64,000 bases of DNA from Paenibacillus rhizophilus (GTDB lineage Bacteria > Bacillota > Bacilli > Paenibacillales > Paenibacillaceae). The stretch lies in contig NZ_RQPI01000002.1 of the NCBI RefSeq assembly GCF_003854965.1, positions 248,001 through 312,000 on the forward strand, written 5' to 3'. The position numbers and the translations under genes were made by a program. The number at the start of each line of letters is the position of its first letter. The first letter of the stretch is position 1. Shown here piece by piece: positions 8,586 to 18,001 of the stretch. The notes below the pieces were generated by a model. The model did not search any database, was not told the DNA's origin, and saw only the letters and a list, made by a program, of their open reading frames with translations.

Positions 8586-8635
8586 GTCCGCTCACTTCCT
8601 TATATTATGTTGATTATCATACTTGCGGGGTATTT

Positions 8636-9670
8636 TCACACGCCCCTGAACTGTTTGACAAAGCCTATATCGTTGAAATAGAAATTGCGAATGTCGTCAA
8701 TGCCGTATTTCAGCATCGCGATCCGCTCCGCGCCCATGCCAAAGGCGAATCCGCTGTATTTTTCAGGGTCGTAACCGCCCATTTCCAGCACCTTCGGATG
8801 CACCATGCCGGCGCCCAGGATTTCCAGCCAGCCCGTTTGCTTGCACAATCTGCAGCCATGTCCGCCGCATTTAAAGCAGCTTACGTCGACTTCCACGCTC
8901 GGTTCGGTGAAAGGGAAGAAGCTCGGACGAAGGCGAATACCCGTGTTCGGTCCGAACATTTCTTTAACGAACTGCTGAAGCGTCCCTTTCAGGTCGCTCA
9001 TGCGGATATTCGGCCCGATGACCAGCCCTTCAATTTGATGGAACTGGAAAGAGTGGGTCGCATCGTCGTCGTCGCGCCGGAACACTTTGCCCGGGCAGAT
9101 GATTTTAACCGGAACTTCGCCTTGCATCGCCTGCATGGTGCGAACCTGCACCGGAGACGTCTGGGTGCGCATGAGCAATTCCTCCGTCAAATAAAAGGAG
9201 TCCTGCATGTCGCGGGCCGGATGGTTCTTGGGCAGGTTCAGCGCCTCGAAATTGTAATAATCCGTCTCCACCTCGGGACCCTCAGCCACACGGTAGCCCA
9301 TGCCAATGAAGATATCCTCAATTTCCTGAATCACCCGGTTCAGCGGATGAATACCTCCCTGGGGCAGACGGCGTCCCGGCAGCGTAACGTCCACCTTCTC
9401 TGCTTGCAGACGGTTCAGCGTCTCCTGCTCTTGAAAAGCCTCCTGCTTCGAGACGATAATCTCCTCTATGGCGCTCCGCACCGTATTCGCCACCTGTCCG
9501 ATGACCGGACGCTCCTCTGAGCTCAGCGAACCCATGCCGCGCAGAACCTCCGTAAGCTCGCCCTTTTTGCCGAGATATTTTACCCGCAGGTCATTCAGCG
9601 TTTGAGGGTCCTGTACCTCCCGCAGCTTCTCCAGCGCTTCAACCTTTAATGCTTCCAGCTTTTCTTTCAT
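8636..9670 (-). CDS. pheS: Phenylalanine--tRNA ligase alpha subunit
   Basis: Catalytic class II synthetase subunit forming Phe-tRNA with PheT. With the ATG at 9668-9670 it has 344 residues, the same as B. subtilis PheS; GAGGAGG lies 11 bases upstream. A TTG 39 bases further up is in frame but falls beside the T-box terminator T-run. Visible: N-terminal helical arm (about 1-85), then the class II core with motif 2 ([22 protein letters not shown]) and the motif 3 region [15 protein letters not shown]. The motif 2 strand is shown here in part only: key residues are the Arg-Arg pair and FHQIEG. First gene of pheST. Confidence 0.98.
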   Translation of the reverse strand: MKEKLEALKVEALEKLREVQDPQTLNDLRVKYLGKKGELTEVLRGMGSLSSEERPVIGQVANTVRSAIEEIIVSKQEAFQEQETLNRLQAEKVDVTLPGRRLPQGGIHPLNRVIQEIEDIFIGMGYRVAEGPEVETDYYNFEALNLPKNHPARDMQDSFYLTEELLMRTQTSPVQVRTMQAMQGEVPVKIICPGKVFRRDDDDATHSFQFHQIEGLVIGPNIRMSDLKGTLQQFVKEMFGPNTGIRLRPSFFPFTEPSVEVDVSCFKCGGHGCRLCKQTGWLEILGAGMVHPKVLEMGGYDPEKYSGFAFGMGAERIAMLKYGIDDIRNFYFNDIGFVKQFRGV

Positions 9671-9707
9671 GGCTTTAGCAGCCTCCTCTACTTCGATATT
9701 CGTGCAC

Positions 9708-10024
9708 AAAAAAAGCCTTTTCTCCCGGTAAGGGACGAAAAGACCGTGGTACCACCCTTGTTAGGCAACTGCGGACATTTCCCGACGAACGGGAGAACTG
9801 CCGATTAAACGCTGCCTCACTTTATGCAGAAATAACGGTCTGCGGCCGGTATCCTCTACTTAATGATCACCCATTATTGGGGGTCATGTTCAAAGAACTG
9901 CTCCGGAGCGAACTTCGACAGCCCTGGTTCCCGGACACGCTCTCAATCTCCGGCGTTCCTCCCTGTGGGCTAGATGCTGTGTACTCTTCTCCATCGTCGC
10001 ATTATTTTATTCCTTCTTACAGCA
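9708..10024 (-). promoter_or_regulatory. Phe T-box riboswitch leader of pheST
   Basis: The RNA leader senses uncharged tRNA-Phe. The stem I S-turn AGTA is present in GAAGAGTACACAGC. Opposite it, the specifier loop reads GAAG-TTC-G, giving specifier codon TTC (Phe) at 9910-9912 on the minus strand. The T-box AAGGGTGGTACCACGG is at 9744-9759. The terminator (CTTTTCGTCCC / GGGAGAAAAG followed by seven T) ends near 9708, just before pheS. Confidence 0.92.
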
Positions 10025-10030
10025 TTCTTC

Positions 10031-10059
10031 ATTATAGTGATTTCGAGCAATTTTGGCAA
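10031..10059 (-). promoter_or_regulatory. Promoter of the pheST leader
   Basis: TTGCCA (10054-10059), 17-bp spacer, TATAAT (10031-10036) on the minus strand, placing the start of transcription near 10024, just before stem I of the T-box. Confidence 0.75.
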
Positions 10060-10095
10060 GCGGCGAGCATTGTATTGGCGAATCTTCATGCCTAT

Positions 10096-10902
10096 TTATA
10101 CATCTTTCGTTTCCGATCGGCTGGTTCGCTTCTTAGTCCCGCATGCCACGGCACGCCCAAAATGCCGGACCACCGCCCCGCTTCGGCAGACGGATGCGCA
10201 TTCACCGCAAAGAATGCAGTCCGGATGATCCATTGTTTCATTCTTGACCATTTCGGTTACTTTCAAGCTCATACTGCATGCTCGGGTACAGCTTCCGCAG
10301 GATACGCATTTGGCGGCATCGGCACTAAGTCTTAGTCCGGGCAGCCCAAGAATCCGGCCGATTCGGGTTCCGATCGTATTCAAAATGGACATCGGGCATA
10401 TATATAGACAAGTGGCCCTTTTTCCCAAAAGCAGAGGAGCAATAGACAGCAGCAGCACGATCACCGCCATGAAAACCGCTTTTGCCCAGTTGTCAACAGA
10501 AATATAATTTTCGGTCAGATAAAACGGCTGAACCTTGGGCCATTTTGCGCTGGCCACAAGCGGATAAACAATAAACCCAAGCCAGATTAGTCCAAGAACG
10601 TATCGAACGGGCTTTAGGTGGGTAATAAGTCTCAAGGGTTTTTTCCGCCATTCGTTTAATGCTGTCTGCAAGCCCCCGTAAGGGCATATATACCCGCAAG
10701 CAGCCCTGCCCGCAAATAATCCGCTAAGCAGAAAAGCAAGCCATACGAAAAAAGCGCCGGCCATTACGCCGTGAAATAATCCGTCAATAATCAAATACGG
10801 CGAAAAATAATTCAGCGTTACAGGAAGCAGCAAAAAAGAAGCTATGGAAACTGTCTTCTGAATATTTAGGCGTCGTGCGCGCCGTTTGGAGGTGCTGTTC
10901 AC
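10096..10902 (-). CDS. NapH/MauN-like 4Fe-4S membrane protein
   Basis: A 268-residue redox membrane protein. About four or five helices lie in residues 17-170, with two CxxxCP clusters typical of the NapH/MauN/CcoG group (CGYICPYGG and CLYICPMS). Two classical ferredoxin motifs follow in the C-terminal part, CVSCGSCTRAC and CILCGECASVC, each able to hold a 4Fe-4S cluster. Such proteins move electrons between quinol and a periplasmic-side partner, but no nitrate reductase, methylamine or nos genes are nearby, so the partner is unknown. Start: GTG at 10900-10902, eight bases after AAGGGG. It faces the pheS leader promoter tail-on with no clear terminator. Confidence 0.82.
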   Translation of the reverse strand: MNSTSKRRARRLNIQKTVSIASFLLLPVTLNYFSPYLIIDGLFHGVMAGAFFVWLAFLLSGLFAGRAACGYICPYGGLQTALNEWRKKPLRLITHLKPVRYVLGLIWLGFIVYPLVASAKWPKVQPFYLTENYISVDNWAKAVFMAVIVLLLSIAPLLLGKRATCLYICPMSILNTIGTRIGRILGLPGLRLSADAAKCVSCGSCTRACSMSLKVTEMVKNETMDHPDCILCGECASVCRSGAVVRHFGRAVACGTKKRTSRSETKDV

Positions 10903-11369
10903 TCTGAATACCCCTTTTTATTCAATTCGTTTCACCCAGCGAGACATGCGCTGTTCCATTGTTAAACGCAGTATTCAATACATATTGAATAGCGGCCGTC
11001 TATTACGAAGTCATCCTGATATACTACGGACCGAAACAGTATTGTACATAACCCGTAATTCCGTGACGCAGAAACCGGCTCCATTTGTTCAAAGGACATT
11101 TGCGCCAGCTTCATAGGCTTGACCGGATCAATTCCGTCATCGCCGCTGCTGCCGCCATTGTCTCTGAGGCCAAGATGGATTTCAGGATTTCCTGCCGCTA
11201 TCGCTCCTTTCTTTTTGATTCAGCATAGTTTACAAACGGATTATCCGTCTATGACAGATTCAACAACCTGTGCTGCCTGGATAGTCATACATGGATGACT
11301 TAATCTCAGCCGGTCCCGGGGCATGCGTATCGTCTGATTTTATTATGTCTTTGCGAGGAGAGGAAGACA
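10903..11369. other. 467-bp gap between the Fe-S protein and second GGDEF gene
   Basis: No convincing gene. It holds a minus-strand stretch open for 79 codons (10962-11201) with an AAAGGAG ahead of it but no standard start codon, and a small palindrome ACGGATAATCCGT near 11237. No c-di-GMP riboswitch pattern was seen. Confidence 0.6.
10962..11201 (-). pseudogene. Possible small ORF or gene remnant without a normal start
   Basis: Reading frame of 79 codons from ATA at 11199-11201 to TAA at 10962, with an in-frame TGA a few codons further upstream. The predicted peptide contains GLRDNGGSSGDDGIDPVKPM and then KLAQMSFEQMEPVSA, which looks more protein-like than chance. AAAGGAG lies directly upstream but only two bases from the ATA. 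It ends 60 bases before the Fe-S protein gene on the same strand. I do not recognise it; it may be a decayed gene or a chance frame. Confidence 0.2.
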
Positions 11370-12983
11370 GTGGCTGGGTTCACCGAAGTTAAAACAACCC
11401 GTAAATTAATCATTATGTTCGCTGCTATATCTGTTCTTTTAATTGTTGTCAGCATCGGCTCCTTGCTGTATCTGAACCATACCATCAGCCGTTTCACGGA
11501 TACCCTTTATGAGGATATAAACCGGAATACGAATCTCATTCAGGACGCCGAGAGCGATTTGTATCAATCTTCGCAGGCTCTCCAGATGGTTCTCAGCCCT
11601 TCCTTGCCTGAAGCACAGCGATCTGAATTCCGGCAGGAATTCGAAGATAATCTGGCCCGGACCGAGCGGAATGTAGAAGCCATTGGACATAAGCTGGCCT
11701 CCATGGAGCCCTACCAGAACCACAAAGAAAGCGAAGCGCTGCTGGATGATATCCGGCATCAGCTTGCCGGTTTCGAAGGCCCTTTCGGGGAATGGCGGGT
11801 GAGCGCGAGGTCGCTGCTCTTAACCGGCACGCCGGAGGACGGGGGAGACCCGGAGAACCTCTCTCCAGCGCCGAACAGCGTACAGTTGAAGGAAGCTCTC
11901 CGGTACCTGGACCGGTCGGAAGAATTGCTCGGCAGTTATGCGAAACAGGTGATCGATGATTTTCGCAGCCAGAAAAGCTCGGTGTTCGCTCTCTATTCCC
12001 TTCTGCTGTTCATGCTTGTTCTCGTTATTATTTATCTGGGCCGCAGAATTCTCTCGCTCCAAATCGAGATGCGGGAGGAACAGGCACTGTACCAGCTTAT
12101 CGGGGAGACGATGTCTGATTTTATCCTGCTTACGGATTCGAACGGCCTGATTTTATATGCGTCCCCGTCGCATTTCTCAGCTTTCGGTTATATCCCCCAA
12201 AAAGGCGATCCGCTCTCCCTCTACATCAGGGAACCGGAAATTGCCTGGGCCAAATTGAAGAGCGTTGTTCAGGCAACGCCGAAAATGGCTGAACTAAGAA
12301 TGAGAAGCTCTGAAGGACACTGGATCTGGCTGGAAACGAGAGTATCTCCCGTAAAAAGCAGCCTGTCCATCCCGGCGAAATTCATGCTTGTTTCCCGGGA
12401 AATAACGCAGCGCAAGCAGTACGAGGAACGGCTGCACAAGCTGGCATTCTATGATCATCTGACATCGATCCCCAATCGGGCTCATTTTAAAATGTACATG
12501 GAAAACCTGATTTCCCACCCCGATGACCGCAGGCAAAAGCTTGCGCTCGCTCTGCTGGATTGCGACAGGTTCAAGCAGCTTAATGACACTTTGGGCCATC
12601 TGGCCGGAGATGAATTTTTGCAGCTGTTATCCAGCGAGCTTCAGCAAGCCGTAAAAGGCTTGGGGCAGGCATTCCGGATCGGAGGCGATGAATTCGCCGT
12701 CGTGCTTCACCTCGGCTCCGCTCCTGAAATGATGAATGAGATACTGGACCGGCTGCTCCAACTGTTTAACAAGTCATGGTCGGTGAATAATGGATCAAGT
12801 TTCCACACTTCGGCAAGCATCGGCGTCTCTCTGTACCCCCAGCATGGAAAAACGATTAACGAACTGCTGCGGGCAGCCGATCTGGCTATGTACCGTTCCA
12901 AAAGCCATGGGGGCAATGAAGCTAATCTATATGCCGAAGGAATGGACAAGGAGTACCCGGAACAAGAAAACACCAGACATTGA
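11370..12983 (+). CDS. Membrane PAS-GGDEF diguanylate cyclase
   Basis: A 537-residue sensor cyclase. One membrane helix near residues 13-33, an extracellular region of about 170 residues, a second helix near 208-226, a PAS domain (about 240-350, ending in the PAC-like EITQRKQYEERL) and a C-terminal GGDEF domain (about 360-520). The catalytic motif GGDEF (residues 438-442) and DCDRFKQLNDTLGH are intact. No RxxD I-site precedes it. It probably turns an outside or PAS-bound signal into cyclic di-GMP. Start is GTG at 11370, after GAGGAGAGGAAG. Single gene, closed by a terminator shared with the convergent pullulanase gene. Confidence 0.88.
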   Translation: MAGFTEVKTTRKLIIMFAAISVLLIVVSIGSLLYLNHTISRFTDTLYEDINRNTNLIQDAESDLYQSSQALQMVLSPSLPEAQRSEFRQEFEDNLARTERNVEAIGHKLASMEPYQNHKESEALLDDIRHQLAGFEGPFGEWRVSARSLLLTGTPEDGGDPENLSPAPNSVQLKEALRYLDRSEELLGSYAKQVIDDFRSQKSSVFALYSLLLFMLVLVIIYLGRRILSLQIEMREEQALYQLIGETMSDFILLTDSNGLILYASPSHFSAFGYIPQKGDPLSLYIREPEIAWAKLKSVVQATPKMAELRMRSSEGHWIWLETRVSPVKSSLSIPAKFMLVSREITQRKQYEERLHKLAFYDHLTSIPNRAHFKMYMENLISHPDDRRQKLALALLDCDRFKQLNDTLGHLAGDEFLQLLSSELQQAVKGLGQAFRIGGDEFAVVLHLGSAPEMMNEILDRLLQLFNKSWSVNNGSSFHTSASIGVSLYPQHGKTINELLRAADLAMYRSKSHGGNEANLYAEGMDKEYPEQENTRH

Positions 12984-12992
12984 GATCGGCTT

Positions 12993-13043
12993 AAAAAAGG
13001 CTGCTACAGCGCCGGGAATAACGGCGGATCGTAGCAGCCTTTT
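12993..13043. terminator. Bidirectional terminator between GGDEF gene and pullulanase
   Basis: Stem AAAAAGGCTGCTAC / GTAGCAGCCTTTT around a 22-base loop, with A and T tracts on the two sides. Confidence 0.8.
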
Positions 13044-13064
13044 GTATCCATCTATCTGTATCGT

Positions 13065-15446
13065 TCAACTGGTCATAGGAAGCTTCGTGTCAACGGAATT
13101 GCTGTTGTCGCTGATCAGCACCTTGATTTCCTGGTCGCTCTTCGAGCAATCAATGAACCGGTCTGTGCTTCCGTCCCTGGACTCCCAATCGTTTACTCGC
13201 AAAATATAACCAATGGAACGCGTCTCCGGAAGCACCTCGATCACGGCGACAGCCCGGCCGTCCTCCATATACCGGAAATCACATTGGCCGTCCTGTATTC
13301 CGGTTCCCCATACCCATAAATTCCAGCCCCGGTAATCGCCGTCGGAACGCTCATAATGAACCTCAACTCTTTTGGCCCGCGGGCGTGGTTCACCGCTCTC
13401 ATCATAGAGTACCATCATCGATAGCCCCTCGATTTGAACTTCCGTACCTTCCACCTTCCGGAAAGATTCCAGTTCCGCGCGGGTATGATCGACAACCACA
13501 TTCCATTGTTCCGAGCAGGAAGGCAGGCCTGTCGTGACCTCCCAGGGGTTGGCATTAAACAGTACGACGATATTTTTCCAGACGTCGCCGCCGGCGTGAT
13601 TTTTCAGGATGTAGGATACGACGCCCCCATCGCAGCGGAAGAACTCAAGCGAACGTTCAATTTCCTGACGTCCGCGCAGACGAAAGGCCGGGTGATTTCT
13701 GCGCAGCGCGATTAGACCTTTATAGTATTCGAACACCGGCAAGAATCTGGCCTTGTTGCTCCAACGAATCGCATTGATGGCGTCGCCGCTCCGGTAGCTG
13801 TTATGGTCGCCGAATTTGCTGCGAAGCAGCTCGTCTCCAGCATGCAGGAACGGAATGCCCTGGGAGGTCAGTACAATCCCTCCGGCCAGCAAAGAACGGC
13901 GCACCGTCTCATTGTCCAGGAGGTTCTCTTCCGTAATGCCGATATACGGATCGGCGTTAGCCACCGCCTCTTCCAGACTGCCTCCATTCTTTAGCCTGCC
14001 GTTATCCAAATCGGGGAACCGGCAATCCTGGCGCATCCCCTGCGCCGCGAGCAGCTTATCCCACAGATTTAAGTTGTCATGCGCAGTCGTATAGTTGACC
14101 GTCTCTGCCGGAGAGTCCGCAAAGTCATGAACGGCGCCGATAATTCCGGCCGCGACCGCTCCCTCCTTGCCCATTTCTCCCGTAACATAGCCTCTTCCCC
14201 AACCGTCGCTGTCGCCCTTAAGCGCCGACCGGAAGTTATCGTTGAAGACGGCATAGCCCTTTCCGCGCTGCGCGCCTTTCAGCGTCTTGGAAGCCAGAGG
14301 AGAATCGCCGCCGGTCCAGGGCTCCCCGTAAACAATCAGGCTCGGATTGACCTCCAGACGCAGTTCCTCAACGATTTCACGCATAGTTGCCGTGTCGATA
14401 AGACCCATGAGGTCAAACCGGAACCCGTCGATATGATATTCCGCCGCCCAGTGGCGGAGAGAATCTTTGATGAACTTGCGCACCATCGGCCGCTCGGTGG
14501 CCAGTTCATTGCCGACACCCGATCCGTTGGAGAGACGGCCGGCATAGTCATGCCGATAGAAGTAACCAGGGGCGAATGCTTCAAAAGGTCCCTTTTCCAC
14601 TGAATAGGTATGATTGTAAACCACATCCATTACGACAGAGATCCCCTGCCGGTGCAGCGCCTGTACCATCTCTTTAAACTCCCGGACGCGTACGGCGGGG
14701 TCGGAAGGATTCGTACTGTAAGAGCCTTCCGGCGAATTATAATGCTGCGGATCGTATCCCCAGTTATAATTGTTTTCTCCGGGAGCCGCATCTCTCTGCT
14801 GCAGTTCGTCCACCGTCTGAAAATCGAACACGGGAAGCAGATGAACATGCGTGATCCCTAGCTCGCTTAAATGATCAATTCCGAGCGTATGGCCTTTCGG
14901 ATCGCGAAGACTTGTCTCAGTGAACGCTTTATATTTACCTTTTGCACTAATACCGGAGCTTTCATGAATCGAGAAATCGCGAACGTGCAGCTCGTAGAGC
15001 ACCGCATCCACCGGATGCTCAAGGGGGCGAGGAACATCAAGCTCCCAGCCTTCTGGATCGGTTTCCCTTATATCGATAATGGCCGAACGAAGTCCGTTCG
15101 CCGAAACGGCATTTGAATAGGGGTCGGCCGCCTCCCGGATCGTTCCATCCGCATAAACGACGCGGTACATGTAAAATTTGCCCTTCAGATCACCTGCAAT
15201 CCTCACCTGCCACACCCCGCTGTCCCGGCGAAGCATATAAGTTAAACGGGCGTCCTCCGACCACTCCGCACTTCCGCTTTCTTCCCCCCCGGAGTTGTAC
15301 AGCACAAGCGACACGGCCGAAGCCGTTGGCGCCCATACCTTAAAAATACTGCTGTCCGGAGTGTAGCTTAAGCCCAAATCCCTGCCTTCATATATTTCAG
15401 CTGCGGATTCCGCATTCATATAATTGCTTTTCATTGCATCCACCAT
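13065..15446 (-). CDS. pulA: Type I pullulanase, cytoplasmic, with C-terminal PUD domain
   Basis: Debranching enzyme cutting alpha-1,6 links in pullulan and branched alpha-glucans (GH13). N-terminal CBM48-like domain (about 30-120), the type I signature YNWGYDP (near 226), nucleophile Asp in GFRFDLMG (near 344), acid Glu in YGEPWTGG (near 374) and Asp in TAHDNL (near 457). After the catalytic and C-terminal beta domains, residues about 685-770 look like a pullulanase-associated PUD/CBM41 domain (GWNLWVWG, FRYMEDGRAV). No signal peptide, so it should act on imported dextrins. Start chosen at 15446 with GGGAG seven bases upstream; another ATG lies six codons earlier. Confidence 0.92.
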   Translation of the reverse strand: MVDAMKSNYMNAESAAEIYEGRDLGLSYTPDSSIFKVWAPTASAVSLVLYNSGGEESGSAEWSEDARLTYMLRRDSGVWQVRIAGDLKGKFYMYRVVYADGTIREAADPYSNAVSANGLRSAIIDIRETDPEGWELDVPRPLEHPVDAVLYELHVRDFSIHESSGISAKGKYKAFTETSLRDPKGHTLGIDHLSELGITHVHLLPVFDFQTVDELQQRDAAPGENNYNWGYDPQHYNSPEGSYSTNPSDPAVRVREFKEMVQALHRQGISVVMDVVYNHTYSVEKGPFEAFAPGYFYRHDYAGRLSNGSGVGNELATERPMVRKFIKDSLRHWAAEYHIDGFRFDLMGLIDTATMREIVEELRLEVNPSLIVYGEPWTGGDSPLASKTLKGAQRGKGYAVFNDNFRSALKGDSDGWGRGYVTGEMGKEGAVAAGIIGAVHDFADSPAETVNYTTAHDNLNLWDKLLAAQGMRQDCRFPDLDNGRLKNGGSLEEAVANADPYIGITEENLLDNETVRRSLLAGGIVLTSQGIPFLHAGDELLRSKFGDHNSYRSGDAINAIRWSNKARFLPVFEYYKGLIALRRNHPAFRLRGRQEIERSLEFFRCDGGVVSYILKNHAGGDVWKNIVVLFNANPWEVTTGLPSCSEQWNVVVDHTRAELESFRKVEGTEVQIEGLSMMVLYDESGEPRPRAKRVEVHYERSDGDYRGWNLWVWGTGIQDGQCDFRYMEDGRAVAVIEVLPETRSIGYILRVNDWESRDGSTDRFIDCSKSDQEIKVLISDNSNSVDTKLPMTS

Positions 15447-15928
15447 CCTATCGCTCCCGTGCATAAAAGCCGCCGGAAGTTTTTAAATCCATATATGCCC
15501 CAATCCCGGATGCCTTATACATGGCAAATGATGAAGAATAAAGGAATAAAGCTCATTGCCAATATATAATATGTAACAGTATGTTCACAGGTTTGGGTTT
15601 TTCGCTGCATCATGAAACCTCTTACTTTTATTATCGGTTGAAATAACTACTTCCTGTATATTAATAACCATATTACCTTCAATTTTTAATGATTATAACC
15701 TGCGCAAAAACGCAATTCACTAGAAAATATATGCAAATACCTAAAAAATATGGCATATTTCCGAACATCTTCGCCATTTTGCATGAACATCTCGCCGAAA
15801 ACGAAAGAAAGCCCCTTCCAGGGAGTTTCCTTCTCATATAAAAAGGCCGGCCCTAACGGACCGGCTGGAATCATAATTGGAAAAGTGATCAATTGTAAAA
15901 ACGAAGGATTGGTCCCGGGTAAGCGGGA
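15447..15928. other. AT-rich gap upstream of pullulanase
   Basis: 482 bp holding the ptsI terminator (15841-15866) and the unassigned pulA promoter region. A 68-codon minus frame here runs through the terminator and is not convincing. No clear catabolite-repression site seen. Confidence 0.6.
15838..15868 (-). terminator. Intrinsic terminator after ptsI
   Basis: Minus strand AGCCGGTCC-GTTAG-GGCCGGCCT followed by TTTTTATA. Confidence 0.85.
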
Positions 15929-17641
15929 TTAGTTGCCGATGCCGCGCACCAGAGCAACTACCTCCTCCGCCGTGCCAAGATCCAAAGCTTTAGCTGCCAG
16001 TACCTTCATTTCGTCGACCGACAGCTTCGAAATTTGGCTGCGTGCCGGTAAAATGGAAGTTGCGCTCATACTGAACTCGTCCAGCCCAAGACCAAGCAGT
16101 AGCGGAATAGCTGTTGCGTCTCCGGCCATCTCGCCGCACATGCCCGTCCATTTGCCCTGGGCATGAGCCGCGTCAATGACGTTCTTGATCAGGCGCAGAA
16201 TTGCCGGATTGTACGGTTGATACAGGTAGGACACCCGTTCGTTCATGCGGTCGGCAGCCATTGTATATTGAATAAGGTCGTTCGTACCGATACTGAAGAA
16301 ATCGACTTCTTTGGCGAACTGATCCGCGAGCACAGCAGTGGACGGAATCTCCACCATAATGCCGAGCTGGATGCTGTCCGAAACTTCCTGGCCTTCCGCC
16401 TGCAGCTTGGCTTTTTCTTCAAGCAGCAGATCGCGGGCGGCGCGGAATTCCGTAAGCGTCGCGATCATCGGGAACATAATGCGCAGGTTGCCGTGAACGC
16501 TTGCTCTGAGCAGAGCGCGGAGCTGCGTGCGGAAAATATCCTGGCGTTCCAAACACAGACGAACCGCACGGAAGCCCAGGAACGGGTTCATTTCCTTCGG
16601 CAAGTCCAGATAAGGCAGCTCTTTGTCCCCGCCGATATCCAGCGTGCGGACGACAACCGGTTTGCCGTTCATATTTTCCAGAACGGTCCGGTAGGCATTG
16701 TACTGAATTTCCTCGGAAGGCAGCTTGTCTCGGCCCATATACAAGAATTCGGTACGGTACAGGCCTACGGCCTCGCCGCCGTTCTCAATCACGCCCGTCA
16801 CATCATTAGGAGTGCCAATGTTGGCCGCCAGTTCCACTTGCTTGCCGTCGGCGGATACCGTCGGCTCGTCGCGAAGTTTTTTCCACTCCGCAATTTGCAG
16901 TGCATAGGCCTCCTGTTTCGCGCTGTATTCGGCCACCTCGGCGTCACTCGGGTTAATGAGCACATCGCCGCTCAGACCGTCGACAATGATGAGATCACCC
17001 GATTTCACTTGGGATAGCACGTTCTTGGTGCCGACAACCGCCGGAATTTCCAGGGAACGAGCCATAATTGCCGAGTGGGAGGTACGTCCGCCAATATTGG
17101 TTGTAAAACCTTTGACATATTGACGGTTCAGCTGAGCCGTGTCGGACGGCGTCAGGTCTTCCGCGATAACAATAACTTCTTCGCTGATTTCCGCAGGGCT
17201 TACATAATGAATGCCCAGCAGATGATTCATTACGCGTTTGGTCACGTCGCGCATATCGGCAGCACGTTCCTGAAGGTACGCGCTTTTCATGTTCTCGAAC
17301 ATGGCGATGAATTGAGCAGCCACTTCGTTCAATGCATAGTCTGCATTTACGGATTCCTCGCGGATCTTATCCTTCACAGGGCTAATCAGCTCAGGGTCAT
17401 CCAGAATAAGCAGATGGGATTCGAAAATCTCCGCTTTCTTCTCGCCAAGTTCCGCCAAAGTGCGCTCTTTAATCTGCTGGAGCTCCGATCTCGATATTTC
17501 AAGCGCTTTGTCCAGCTTGGCAACTTCCGCCTCTACATCCGTTACTGCGGTCTTCTTGATGGTATAGTCGGGGTGTTCCAGGATAAAGGCTCTAGCTACC
17601 GCAATACCTGCCGAAGCCGCGATTCCTGAAATTTTAGTCAT
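15929..17641 (-). CDS. ptsI: PTS enzyme I
   Basis: Phosphoenolpyruvate--protein phosphotransferase: takes phosphate from PEP and passes it to HPr. Its 570 residues match the family. The phospho-accepting His189 sits in [13 protein letters not shown]; the PEP-binding C-terminal barrel shows [20 protein letters not shown] and the [11 protein letters not shown] and MCGEMAGD motifs. Its ATG overlaps the end of ptsH by eight bases (ATGACTAA), so the two are translationally coupled. Last gene of ptsG-ptsH-ptsI. Confidence 0.98.
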   Translation of the reverse strand: MTKISGIAASAGIAVARAFILEHPDYTIKKTAVTDVEAEVAKLDKALEISRSELQQIKERTLAELGEKKAEIFESHLLILDDPELISPVKDKIREESVNADYALNEVAAQFIAMFENMKSAYLQERAADMRDVTKRVMNHLLGIHYVSPAEISEEVIVIAEDLTPSDTAQLNRQYVKGFTTNIGGRTSHSAIMARSLEIPAVVGTKNVLSQVKSGDLIIVDGLSGDVLINPSDAEVAEYSAKQEAYALQIAEWKKLRDEPTVSADGKQVELAANIGTPNDVTGVIENGGEAVGLYRTEFLYMGRDKLPSEEIQYNAYRTVLENMNGKPVVVRTLDIGGDKELPYLDLPKEMNPFLGFRAVRLCLERQDIFRTQLRALLRASVHGNLRIMFPMIATLTEFRAARDLLLEEKAKLQAEGQEVSDSIQLGIMVEIPSTAVLADQFAKEVDFFSIGTNDLIQYTMAADRMNERVSYLYQPYNPAILRLIKNVIDAAHAQGKWTGMCGEMAGDATAIPLLLGLGLDEFSMSATSILPARSQISKLSVDEMKVLAAKALDLGTAEEVVALVRGIGN

Positions 17642-17909
17642 TCAGCTCTCCCAGCCCTTCTTTGATCATCACTTCCTGAAGCGCGCTAAGAGCTTCGGTT
17701 TCTTCACTGCCTTCGGTGATCAGCGTCAGGCTGTCGCCGGCTTCCAGTCCCAGGGACAGTACGCCGAGGATGGATTTCAAGGTTACTTTTTTACCTTTGG
17801 CTTCCGCAAATGCCTCAGTGCCTTTGAACTTTGTTGCGGTGTTTACCAGGGCAGTAGCCGGGCGTGCGTGAATTCCATCTTCATCGATGATTCTGAATGT
17901 TTTTTGCAT
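17634..17909 (-). CDS. ptsH: PTS phosphocarrier protein HPr
   Basis: Small 91-residue carrier between EI and the sugar-specific EIIA domains. The catalytic His14 is in GIHARPAT and the regulatory Ser46 in [11 protein letters not shown], the site that HPr kinase uses in Gram-positive catabolite repression. It lies 92 bases after ptsG with a hairpin between them, and overlaps ptsI. Confidence 0.98.
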   Translation of the reverse strand: MQKTFRIIDEDGIHARPATALVNTATKFKGTEAFAEAKGKKVTLKSILGVLSLGLEAGDSLTLITEGSEETEALSALQEVMIKEGLGELND

Positions 17910-17954
17910 AATTATCCAACTCGCTTTCTCTAATTTTTAGTATAAAAAGGTAAT

Positions 17955-17990
17955 GGCTTGCGCTTCCATTATTATAAAGGAAGCGCAGCC
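17955..17990 (-). other. Hairpin between ptsG and ptsH
   Basis: Twelve base pairs GGCTGCGCTTCC / GGAAGCGCAAGCC (one bulge) around an 11-base AT loop, followed on the minus strand by CATTACCTTTTTA. It could be a leaky terminator or an RNA processing site setting different levels of ptsG and ptsHI. Confidence 0.6.
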
Positions 17991-18001
17991 GGTTTGCACT
18001 T

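Noticed and set aside
10886-11116. 76-codon plus-strand frame beside the Fe-S protein
   Set aside because: Begins inside the Fe-S gene's start region and has no motif or ribosome-binding site.
11120-11369. c-di-GMP riboswitch upstream of the GGDEF gene
   Set aside because: Looked for because of the gene's function; the conserved GEMM core sequence and pairing are absent.
15686-15892. Small minus-strand frame in the ptsI-pulA gap
   Set aside because: It runs through the ptsI terminator and shows no recognisable motif.
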